From an uncultured Erysipelotrichaceae bacterium (lineage in GTDB: Bacteria; Bacillota_I; Bacilli_A; RFN20; CAG-826), in assembly GCA_902799855.1 (NCBI GenBank), contig CADCCA010000002.1, forward strand, positions 1 through 56,300: a DNA stretch of 56,300 nucleotides, read 5' to 3'. The translations under genes and the position numbers were made by a program. Of this stretch, positions 18,108-25,358 are shown piece after piece; position 1 is the first letter of the stretch; each line of letters starts with the position of its first letter. The notes below the pieces were generated by a model. The model had not been told where the DNA came from and made no database searches. It worked only from the letters and a program-made list of their open reading frames with translations.

Positions 18108-18401
18108 ATGACAGAAATTGAGTTCAAAAATAGTAGTGAATATGACACTATTTTCAAGCAATTAATTAACCTCAAAAAGCCTTCAATGGCAATGATACAA
18201 AGAAAATGGAATTTATCATTTAAAAAGGCAAAAATGATATATGAGGAAGTTTCCAATTATCACGACGAAGTTTATATTCATGGTGTGATTTATGAATTAA
18301 GCTTTTGGGAAGAGCCACCAACGATAGCGAGGATTATGCGTGAGTTTAATGTTTCTTACCCATTTGCAGAAACGCTTTTAGAAAAGTATTTAGAGGTATA
18401 A
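18108..18401 (+). CDS. Stand-alone tandem FtsK-gamma-like winged-helix protein
   Basis: 97 residues from the ATG at 18108, which has GGAGG nine bases upstream. Two similar units follow each other: SMAMIQRKWNLSFKKAKM near 24-42 and TIARIMREFNVSYPFAETL near 69-88. Both follow the FtsK gamma pattern (S-x-x-x-IQR-x-(F/W)-x-(I/L)-x-(Y/F)-x-x-A), a winged helix that in FtsK/SpoIIIE reads short polar DNA sequences. Here no motor domain is attached. The protein may recognise DNA for a partner, for example the FtsK-like protein at 38403. The upstream 180 bases contain small inverted repeats (TTACC/GGTAA at 18022-18035) that might be its site. Confidence 0.6.
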   Translation: MTEIEFKNSSEYDTIFKQLINLKKPSMAMIQRKWNLSFKKAKMIYEEVSNYHDEVYIHGVIYELSFWEEPPTIARIMREFNVSYPFAETLLEKYLEV

Positions 18402-18403
18402 GT

Positions 18404-18670
18404 ATGCTAGAAACATTAATGTACGTGGCCCTTGGTTTAGCATATTCCGCTGCACGTGACGCAGAAAAGAAAGAAGAGGAACGCGCTATTAAAGAAGAAC
18501 AAAAACTCCAAGAAGAGTTAAAAGAAATAGATCGTAAAACAAATCTAGATATCATGTGTTTCTATTATTCGTGGTATAACAACATCCCTTATAATAGAGT
18601 TAAGAAAATGCACAAAGAAGGCACTATTAAAATAGAAGACTTAGAAAAGTGTCTAAAAGATCATCAATAA
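18404..18670 (+). CDS. Small hypothetical protein with coiled coil
   Basis: 88 residues, two bases after the preceding stop. A hydrophobic N-terminal helix (LETLMYVALGLAYSAA) is followed by a highly charged coiled-coil stretch (about 20-48) and a short C-terminal part with FYYSWYNNIPYNRV. No family recognised. The tight spacing suggests co-translation with the FtsK-gamma-like protein. Confidence 0.6.
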   Translation: MLETLMYVALGLAYSAARDAEKKEEERAIKEEQKLQEELKEIDRKTNLDIMCFYYSWYNNIPYNRVKKMHKEGTIKIEDLEKCLKDHQ

Positions 18671-18684
18671 TAGAGGAAACAATA

Positions 18685-19674
18685 ATGAAATTTGACGAGA
18701 AAGATTTAAAAAAGGGCAATAAGAACATTTATGATAAATTAGGTGTCGAAGAATTAGGGCTAAAACCAATAAATGATAACTTTTATTATCGAAGCAAAGA
18801 CAAAAAATCAATTGGCTTCAAAATGAATGTTTCAGATACAGTAGCGGAAAGATTTAAAGTTATTTTTGGCTTGGAACAATATAATTTTGACATTTTTAAA
18901 AAGAAACTTGCTCAATCGATAAGCGGAGACGGGCAAGAATTGTCAAAAATTAATGCTCTCCATTCATCCTCTTTGTGCGCTCTACTGATGTTTTATAACA
19001 TTAATGAAGAAACGAAAACGACTTTTACCGTTGACGGGCACAAATACACTAGTTCATTTTTTGAAGTTAAAAATGATGTGATATCAAGCCCTTCAAATAT
19101 GGATGTTGTGTTAACTAACGAAAAAACAAAAGAAATCCTATTTATTGAGTGCAAGTTTTCTGAATATTTATCGAAGAATAAAAAATATAAATTGCCAGAG
19201 GGCTATAAAAAGTATTACAAAGACAAATACTTTGGTGATATTGATTTTGAAAAAGATATAGTTTTTCCAGACGGACTTAAACAATTAGTGGCTCATTATA
19301 TTGGAATCGACCGCTTTAGAAGCAAAAAGTATTCGGATGATGAATTGGATGCTTTTTATCCAAATGAAGATGACTTGAAATTAAGAAAGCATATCTATGA
19401 CCACCAATTAGAGTATGAAAATATAGCTTTTATGGAAGTAATTTTTCAGTTTGATGTCGAAGAATTTAATAAATACATAGAAGAGACAGATAAAGTGTTT
19501 GAAGCGCTTCGAAAAAAAGAAAAAGAAGTAACTAACAAGCCAAAAATTACAATCATTGGCACAAAAACATATCAACAATTGTTTAAAGATAATGAAGATA
19601 ATGAAGAAGCTAAAGAAAATAACAAAATTCTTCCTGAAAAAGTAAAAGAATTCTATAAATTAAAAAGTAACTAA
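18685..19674 (+). CDS. Predicted PD-(D/E)XK nuclease-fold protein
   Basis: 329 residues from the ATG at 18685 (AGAGGAA upstream). The middle shows NMDVVLTNE, then ILFIECKFSEYL: an Asp, a short hairpin and Glu-Cys-Lys, the PD-(D/E)XK core, followed by a conserved GLKQLVAHYIGI helix that resembles the post-core helix of putative restriction-type nucleases such as the PGN_0703 group. It is therefore a candidate Mg-dependent DNA nuclease. No methyltransferase is adjacent, so a role in element processing is as likely as restriction. It directly precedes the polymerase-like gene. Confidence 0.6.
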   Translation: MKFDEKDLKKGNKNIYDKLGVEELGLKPINDNFYYRSKDKKSIGFKMNVSDTVAERFKVIFGLEQYNFDIFKKKLAQSISGDGQELSKINALHSSSLCALLMFYNINEETKTTFTVDGHKYTSSFFEVKNDVISSPSNMDVVLTNEKTKEILFIECKFSEYLSKNKKYKLPEGYKKYYKDKYFGDIDFEKDIVFPDGLKQLVAHYIGIDRFRSKKYSDDELDAFYPNEDDLKLRKHIYDHQLEYENIAFMEVIFQFDVEEFNKYIEETDKVFEALRKKEKEVTNKPKITIIGTKTYQQLFKDNEDNEEAKENNKILPEKVKEFYKLKSN

Positions 19675-19677
19675 AAC

Positions 19678-19686
19678 TGCTATAAT
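19678..19686 (+). promoter_or_regulatory. Extended -10 promoter of the polymerase-like gene
   Basis: TGCTATAAT ends eight bases before the ATG at 19695. No ribosome site exists between, so the mRNA is probably leaderless. Confidence 0.6.
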
Positions 19687-19694
19687 TTATTCAA

Positions 19695-22574
19695 ATGAAT
19701 AATAATTGTCCTTCTTTTAGAATAATTCTTATCTCAGCAGCAGAGATTTATCGTGCTCAATATATCACTCACGAAGATTTAGTTGTTAAGAATTCAAAAG
19801 ATTCTTTTGATAGACGTTATTACAAAGATGTTTTAGCGTTCAACCTCGATCTTTTATATCTTCTTGAATACGAAAAGAAATTCAATATTGAGGACAATTC
19901 GTTAAAAAGTAAAACCATTAATGGAGAGTATTACACTGATGACTTTATCAATGTCTCTTTTGAATATTCTTTGTGGATGGATGAGAACCATGAACGCGTC
20001 TTTGAGAAAAAGAAGGCTATAGGTAAAACTTATTCTCCGAGCGAAATGAGAGAAGCCCTCTATAAAGATGGTTTTGTTTTAAACGGCAATAAGTACGTTA
20101 GATATAAAAGAACCGCCAGTGCGGCAAAAAGTGGAACCTGTTTATTTATCAAGGAAAGACTATTTCGCTTGATGTATAGTTGGTCAAAAGCAGGACTAAA
20201 CGAAAAGAAAGACCCATGCTTAGATAAACTAACATCGTATGAAGCATATTTGGCCTTATCTTTATCTAGTCTTATTAAAACATTTGAATTAAATCCTTAT
20301 AACATTCTTTTTGTTAAGGATTTCAAACATGTTTTGAAAGACGAAGATGTCATTAAGGTCAATTATGATGAAAAAGAAGGATTAGTCGCGGTAAGAGGAA
20401 AAAGTGATGTAGAAAACAACATCTTTGACGGTGAAGGCTTATTAGATGTTTCCGTCTTTAATGAATGCGGATACGATAAATCCCATCTTAAAGGTATGAT
20501 GCTACTAAGAAACCGATTCTTTAAATGCTGCGCTTTTAACACCAATCTTCAAGAGTGGTTCAAATATAACAATATTACTTCTATCGATCAATTAAATGGA
20601 TACACGTATGCCACGGATATTAAAGACATTGTTTTAGTGGTTTCTGAATCATGTCTTAAATATGTTAAGTTAGCCAAAGGCGGATTCACTAAAGAAAATG
20701 TTAAGAGATGGTGCGATGCTATATCCACCGATAGATTATCAACATTCGGTGTTGTTAAAACCGATAAAGAAACAAGATTCTTTGATGGTGATATGGTTGA
20801 AACGACCTATCAATTATTGAACACTTTAAGTCTTAAAAACGAGAATGATTTAAGACCACTTGTCTATCCATATTTTGAATACATTAATAAGATACGTGAT
20901 ATTAAAAATACTCCTGAATACGTTAAGTTATTTTTACAAGGTGAAGTTAAAGCGCCAGATTTTGAAGAAACTTATGATGAAGATTTCGAAGATGACAATG
21001 AAGATAATAGTAGTGAAGAACTCAATTACTCATCATATTCGTTCAAAAATAAAATCTGCTATGAGATGCTTGATCTTTGCTCGGGTTTTTTAAATACAAA
21101 CGTCTTTAAGAATCATTTGTTCAACAACATCATCGATAGTTTCCATCTAAAACTTTATGATGGAAGAATCCTTGTGGATGGTACTTACGCTACATTACTA
21201 GGGAATCCTTTAGAATACTTGCAGTATATCATTAAGAAAAACGATACATCTTTATTAGAAGAGAATGGTGTTGTTTCTTCTTTAGGAAAAGATGAAATAT
21301 ATTGCAGTTTCTTTAACGAAGAAGAACTTGTTGGTTCTCGTGCGCCTCACATGTGTATGAGCAATCTTCTTTACGCCCACAATAAAAAGCCAAAAGATTT
21401 AGATAGATGGTTCAATTTAACGAGAAACATCGTAGTGGTTGATTCAATCAATAATAATATTCAACAACGTCTAAATGGCTGTGACTTTGACTCTGATTCA
21501 ATGTTATTAACCAACAACAAAACTATTGTTGAAGCCACGAAGAGAAATTATCATAAATTCCTCGTTCCATGTACTGGTTTTGAACAAGTGTCCAAAAAGT
21601 TAGATGCTGAAAAATCTTTAATTGAAAACATCATCGAACTTGATAATAAGATTGCTAGCAATAAAGTTGGTATGATTGTTAACTTGGCACAAAAGCTAAA
21701 CTCTCATTATTGGAATAATACTGATAAATTTGATAATCCAAATAAAGGTTTTAACGACAAAGAACTATACGATAAAATCGCTATTCTTGCTGTTTTAGCA
21801 GGTGCAGAAATCGATAGTGCTAAAAAGTCTTTTAAATTCTCAACAGTCAGTGTTTATAACAGAGTTAAAAAATACGCCATTGATAACAGCTTTGATGAAA
21901 AACCTGTTTTCTTCTTTTATGTTTCTCCAGAAGAAAAAGATAAACCAACCGCTAGTAAGATTAAGAAGCATCTGAAAGAGTGGGTTGATGAAGGCAAACA
22001 ATTTATGAACACAACGATGGATCGTTTATGGCAATACACCTATAAGATTCAAGAATCAATGGAAAACGTTAGCACGGTGCCGTTCTTTTCTCTTGTCAAC
22101 AAAGATATAACCACTAAGGGCTTATCAAGCGATAATTATGAGCAAATAAAAAAAGCATATCTCAAATTAACGGAATTAAAAGATATTCTTTACGAGAAGA
22201 AAAGAGCTAAAAAGAGTTCTAAATCTTTTGAAATGAAAAAGCGTGACTTCAATGAAAAAATAGAAAACTGCTATAAAGATATTAAGTCTGCTATTAGTAA
22301 TGTCAAAAAGACTAGAAAACTGATTGAGATAATTGAAAGCGCAAAGAATGAGACACCATATACTCACCTATTCGTGCTCCTATATATTATTTCCGTTAAA
22401 GAAAAAGAACTCGGCTATTCAGCCCGTGATTTATTTAATTTCGACGGTGGTATTCCTACTATAGAAAAGACCAATCAACGAGCTGCCCAATTTGTTTTAT
22501 TTGATAAGTATTACTATAAACTCTCCTTAAGTGGCAAACTCTTTTCTGGCGTTCAAGCGCTGAAGAAAGAATAG
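19695..22574 (+). CDS. Single-chain RNA polymerase candidate, QDE-1/YonO-like double-psi barrel protein
   Basis: 959 residues. Two blocks match, in order, the two double-psi beta-barrels of single-chain RNA polymerases (eukaryotic RdRP QDE-1, phage YonO). First barrel: DGEGLLD (245-251) then MLLRNRFFKCCAF with Arg272 and Lys277, comparable to DGxG...QIRxGGYKG. Second: GSRAPHMC (Arg549) and, 45 residues on, NGCDFDSDSMLL with Asp597, Asp599 and Asp601, comparable to RAPTLHR...NADFDGDQMAV of RNA polymerase beta-prime. The canonical DFDGD is DFDSD, but all three metal-binding Asp remain. An acidic stretch sits near 430-445. The gene has its own promoter and terminator. It could make RNA from DNA or RNA templates; substrate unknown. 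Confidence 0.7.
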   Translation: MNNNCPSFRIILISAAEIYRAQYITHEDLVVKNSKDSFDRRYYKDVLAFNLDLLYLLEYEKKFNIEDNSLKSKTINGEYYTDDFINVSFEYSLWMDENHERVFEKKKAIGKTYSPSEMREALYKDGFVLNGNKYVRYKRTASAAKSGTCLFIKERLFRLMYSWSKAGLNEKKDPCLDKLTSYEAYLALSLSSLIKTFELNPYNILFVKDFKHVLKDEDVIKVNYDEKEGLVAVRGKSDVENNIFDGEGLLDVSVFNECGYDKSHLKGMMLLRNRFFKCCAFNTNLQEWFKYNNITSIDQLNGYTYATDIKDIVLVVSESCLKYVKLAKGGFTKENVKRWCDAISTDRLSTFGVVKTDKETRFFDGDMVETTYQLLNTLSLKNENDLRPLVYPYFEYINKIRDIKNTPEYVKLFLQGEVKAPDFEETYDEDFEDDNEDNSSEELNYSSYSFKNKICYEMLDLCSGFLNTNVFKNHLFNNIIDSFHLKLYDGRILVDGTYATLLGNPLEYLQYIIKKNDTSLLEENGVVSSLGKDEIYCSFFNEEELVGSRAPHMCMSNLLYAHNKKPKDLDRWFNLTRNIVVVDSINNNIQQRLNGCDFDSDSMLLTNNKTIVEATKRNYHKFLVPCTGFEQVSKKLDAEKSLIENIIELDNKIASNKVGMIVNLAQKLNSHYWNNTDKFDNPNKGFNDKELYDKIAILAVLAGAEIDSAKKSFKFSTVSVYNRVKKYAIDNSFDEKPVFFFYVSPEEKDKPTASKIKKHLKEWVDEGKQFMNTTMDRLWQYTYKIQESMENVSTVPFFSLVNKDITTKGLSSDNYEQIKKAYLKLTELKDILYEKKRAKKSSKSFEMKKRDFNEKIENCYKDIKSAISNVKKTRKLIEIIESAKNETPYTHLFVLLYIISVKEKELGYSARDLFNFDGGIPTIEKTNQRAAQFVLFDKYYYKLSLSGKLFSGVQALKKE

Positions 22575-22601
22575 CTATTGACTCACTAAAAAATTAATAA
22601 A

Positions 22602-22626
22602 ACCGCCGAAAAAGGCGGATTTTTTA
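22602..22626 (+). terminator. Intrinsic terminator
   Basis: CCGCC (22603-22607) pairs with GGCGG (22614-22618) around GAAAAA, followed by a T-run. A near-identical hairpin ends the AddA-like gene at 31467. Confidence 0.88.
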
Positions 22627-22738
22627 AACTTTTAATAATATTAACTTTTTAAGCAAAATATCGTTTTTAGGATACCAATATCCAAAACATTATAAAACAT
22701 ATTATCCGTCGTTAAGACATTGTAATTACCTCCTTTCT

Positions 22739-22791
22739 ATCAGCTGCACCCTTTTCATGTTTTTCACTTTCTCCTCCAGGTGCAGTCTGAT
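22739..22791 (+). repeat. Inverted repeat with 28-base loop
   Basis: ATCAGCTGCACC (22739-22750) is complementary to GGTGCAGTCTGAT (22779-22791) with one bulged base. The loop and flanks carry CCTCC/CTCCTCC anti-ribosome-site-like pyrimidine tracts. It lies in the 282-base gap before the 51-residue gene. It could be an operator, a leader structure or a recombination site. Confidence 0.45.
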
Positions 22792-22856
22792 GGGTAAGAG
22801 CAATACAAATAAAGGCGGTTTACATATAGATCTTTAGCCACAAAAGGAGGGCATTA

Positions 22857-23012
22857 ATGGCCGAAAAAGCACAAAACTGTGAACAATCCATCATCAAAGA
22901 ATCCGAAGAAATCATCAATGAATTATCATTAGAAGAACTTGCGCTTCTTCTTAATGAACAATCATTCTTCAAAAATAATGAAAGAGATATCAACAATCTC
23001 GTAATCGAATAA
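22857..23012 (+). CDS. Small acidic helical protein
   Basis: 51 residues, acidic and Leu/Asn-rich (INELSLEELALLLNEQ). AAAAGGAGGG lies five bases before the ATG, and the AAGGAGG of the next gene starts at its stop codon, so it is a genuine first gene of the metallopeptidase operon. No family recognised. Confidence 0.65.
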   Translation: MAEKAQNCEQSIIKESEEIINELSLEELALLLNEQSFFKNNERDINNLVIE

Positions 23013-23022
23013 GGAGGAAACT

Positions 23023-24000
23023 ATGTTAGCGATTAATCACCCAAATCAAAATGAAATCAATTTCTTTGCTAATGGCATCAAGAAAAAGACCAAACGTCTT
23101 TACAAAAACAACGTCAAAGCAATTATTAAACAAGCCATTCATATCTCTCCTGCTTATCGAGATTTCGTAAATAAATTATTATCAAACTCTTATTTAAGAA
23201 TCAGCCCATATTCAGGTGGTTCTTGTTTTACCGAATGCGGCGAAACAAACAATTTCTCAAAAAGAAGAAAGGTCAAGATAAAAGTTGATTTTACCGATAA
23301 GGATTGTTTCCCACATGAACTCGGCCATTCTTGTGACTTTTTATTTGGAAACTCTTGTTCTTTTTCAAGCAATATCATCGTTCAAGATGGTAAGACATTA
23401 GAAGAAATCTTTACCGAAGAATTCAATGAAAAAGAACCAGAATTATATAAAGTCGTAATGGGAGCGTACGCTAAAAACATTGATTCCAATATTTATAAAG
23501 GTGCCTATGACATCTTCACTAAATATTTCCCTTTATATAACAAATTGGCGGTAGTCAAAGACCCAAAAGAAAGAAAAAAGATTCATAAAAAACTCTATGA
23601 ATCAGGTTTTGTTGAAATCTATTATCAACTAGTTCATAAAAAGTGCTTCCATGTAGTCGAGCAAAAATATGCTCCTATTATGGATGCTTTATCTTCTAAA
23701 CACGATATTACTAATCTCTATCTAAAAGGTCATACGATGGAATACTACGCTATTAGTAAAGAGCTATTGGTTCAAGAATTCTTTGCACATGCCTTTGCGG
23801 ATAAAGTCACTGCTAATCACACAAGATTCGATAGTTTAATCAAATTAATGCCAAAGTCATTCAACGCTTTTGAAAGACTATTTGTGATGATTTATGACCA
23901 TATTATGAACAACAAAAGATTCACTGATATGCCAATACTGATTAGACCAACCATAAAGATTGAAGATGATGAAGAAGAGGAGGAAACAACTAATGCATAA
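23023..24000 (+). CDS. HELGH zinc metallopeptidase-like protein
   Basis: 325 residues. FPHELGHSCDF gives His98-Glu99-Leu-Gly-His102, the HExxH zinc motif, and a later VQEFFAHAFADK offers Glu252 as a gluzincin-type third ligand about 150 residues downstream. No signal peptide or membrane helix, so a cytoplasmic protease is inferred. The C-terminus ends in an acidic run (DDEEEEE). AAGGAGG precedes the start. The stop overlaps the start of the next gene. Proteins of this type occur in phages and conjugative elements, where substrates are mostly unknown. Confidence 0.65.
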   Translation: MLAINHPNQNEINFFANGIKKKTKRLYKNNVKAIIKQAIHISPAYRDFVNKLLSNSYLRISPYSGGSCFTECGETNNFSKRRKVKIKVDFTDKDCFPHELGHSCDFLFGNSCSFSSNIIVQDGKTLEEIFTEEFNEKEPELYKVVMGAYAKNIDSNIYKGAYDIFTKYFPLYNKLAVVKDPKERKKIHKKLYESGFVEIYYQLVHKKCFHVVEQKYAPIMDALSSKHDITNLYLKGHTMEYYAISKELLVQEFFAHAFADKVTANHTRFDSLIKLMPKSFNAFERLFVMIYDHIMNNKRFTDMPILIRPTIKIEDDEEEEETTNA

Positions 24001-24469
24001 TTATAGCCAATTTATTGATAAAGAGATTATTACTAAAAACGGAGTAAAAGGACTAGTAGTGGACTTAACTGATGAAAGAATTACTATTAAGTTTCCAACT
24101 GGTCAAGAAATGTACAAGCCAGATGTTGCTTTTAAATCCTCATATATTAAATTCATCAACGAATCATTACATTCACAAATGATGAAGATAATAAATAACG
24201 ATGAAGAAGAAAAAGTAAAACATCAAGCCGTTATCGACAAAATCAACAAAGAAGCGCAGAAGCGCAACAAAAGGGCAAGCCAGTTATTTCTTGAACTAGA
24301 AAAGAAAGACAAAGACTTAAAAAGGCTCTTCGGTAGAGATTTCATCTATCCTCCTTTTGAGCAATTCAAAAAGAGATTCCCTCACGCTAAAAGAAAGAAA
24401 ACAGAAGTTGAAAAGATGTTTGAAGACTTGCGAGGACATGTGCTGAGTAGTTTTAGTGAATTTCACTAA
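23993..24469 (+). CDS. Hypothetical protein with small beta N-terminal domain
   Basis: 158 residues from the ATG at 23993 (GAGGAGGAAAC upstream), overlapping the metallopeptidase stop by eight bases. Residues 5-45 (IDKEIITKNGVKGLVVDLTD, ITIKFPTGQ) look like a small SH3/KOW-like barrel; the rest is a charged helical region ending in a basic segment (RFPHAKRKKTEVEK). I do not recognise a family. Coupled translation suggests it works with the metallopeptidase. Confidence 0.6.
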   Translation: MHNYSQFIDKEIITKNGVKGLVVDLTDERITIKFPTGQEMYKPDVAFKSSYIKFINESLHSQMMKIINNDEEEKVKHQAVIDKINKEAQKRNKRASQLFLELEKKDKDLKRLFGRDFIYPPFEQFKKRFPHAKRKKTEVEKMFEDLRGHVLSSFSEFH

Positions 24470-24492
24470 TATAAAAATAGTCAAAAATACTC

Positions 24493-24521
24493 TTAACACC
24501 CCAATTTTAGAGTGTTATAAT
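24493..24521 (+). promoter_or_regulatory. Strong promoter with embedded inverted repeat
   Basis: TTAACA (24493-24498), 17 bases, TGTTATAAT ending at 24521: both elements near consensus. TAACAC (24494-24499) and GTGTTA (24512-24517) form a perfect inverted repeat overlapping both promoter boxes, so a dimeric repressor bound here would block polymerase. Confidence 0.65.
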
Positions 24522-24550
24522 AAATGTGCTTATGAAAGTGAGGAATTTTT

Positions 24551-25135
24551 ATGAACATTTACAAGTCGCAAGAAAAAGCAAAATTGACTGGCTATATTGA
24601 TTATCTAACTAACGTCGCTCATCTAAGTGAAAGCACAGCAAATGATTATTGCAAACGCTTGTTAACCATTTGCTATGAAGAAGGCATTGATGTTGAAGAT
24701 TTATCCGACAATATTGAAACCCTCTATTCTGAATACACAACCGGATCTAAAAAAGATAAAGGTGCACGTAGTCACAATAGCTATAGAGGCGCAATTACCC
24801 AGTTTAGGAATTATCTTTCCTGGTCCCATAGCCAACAATTATTCGCTGACGGTGAGAAATATTTATTGCAATTTTCATCCGCAAAAGTCAAAGAACAAAG
24901 GATTGGTGTAGCAACATTAACCGATACTTCCACTAATCAAACAATATCTGTACGTAGTTTTATTAAAGATCAAGTCTCTGATTTACAAAAACTAATGAAA
25001 ATTGTTTGGGAGATGACCTATGACGCCGTTATCAAAGAAAAAGGTGTAGAAGGTATATATGATATTCTTAAATCGCTGAGCTTTGGCTTAGAGATTGAAG
25101 ATGGAGTTACCAAAGCAGTTAACATATTATTCTAA
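24551..25135 (+). CDS. Integrase SAM-like (core-binding) domain protein without catalytic domain
   Basis: 194 residues. Residues 10-100 (YIDYLTNVAHLSESTANDYC, ..., NSYRGAITQFRNYLSW) match the helical N-terminal core-binding domain of tyrosine recombinases. The catalytic Arg...HxxR...Tyr domain is absent; the C-terminal 90 residues are unrelated and end in a helical segment. It may be a recombination accessory factor, a DNA-binding regulator or a truncated integrase. GTGAGGAA precedes the ATG and a strong, probably repressible promoter drives it, fitting a regulatory or excision role. Confidence 0.55.
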   Translation: MNIYKSQEKAKLTGYIDYLTNVAHLSESTANDYCKRLLTICYEEGIDVEDLSDNIETLYSEYTTGSKKDKGARSHNSYRGAITQFRNYLSWSHSQQLFADGEKYLLQFSSAKVKEQRIGVATLTDTSTNQTISVRSFIKDQVSDLQKLMKIVWEMTYDAVIKEKGVEGIYDILKSLSFGLEIEDGVTKAVNILF

Positions 25136-25150
25136 TGGCGGGAGCGTCAT

Positions 25151-25237
25151 ATGAAAGTTATTGAAATAAACGAAATTCTTTTACAATATGCTGAAGCCTT
25201 GAAAAATGATGGTGGGAGCTTACACGCTTATTTATAA
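25151..25237 (+). CDS. Possible 28-residue peptide
   Basis: A short frame (begins MKVIEINEILLQYAEALK) starting 15 bases after the preceding stop, with GGGAG nine bases before the ATG. Short but has a plausible ribosome site. It could be a leader peptide or a chance frame. Confidence 0.3.
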   Translation: MKVIEINEILLQYAEALKNDGGSLHAYL

Positions 25238-25358
25238 TAAGAAGTAATTAAGCAGTATTAATAAAATAATGTATAAAGTTGAAGACAAAAATAATTGAAC
25301 TTCAAACTTTGATTTGAAACTAATGTAGTATGCAAAAGCATAAATGAAAGGAGTTAAT

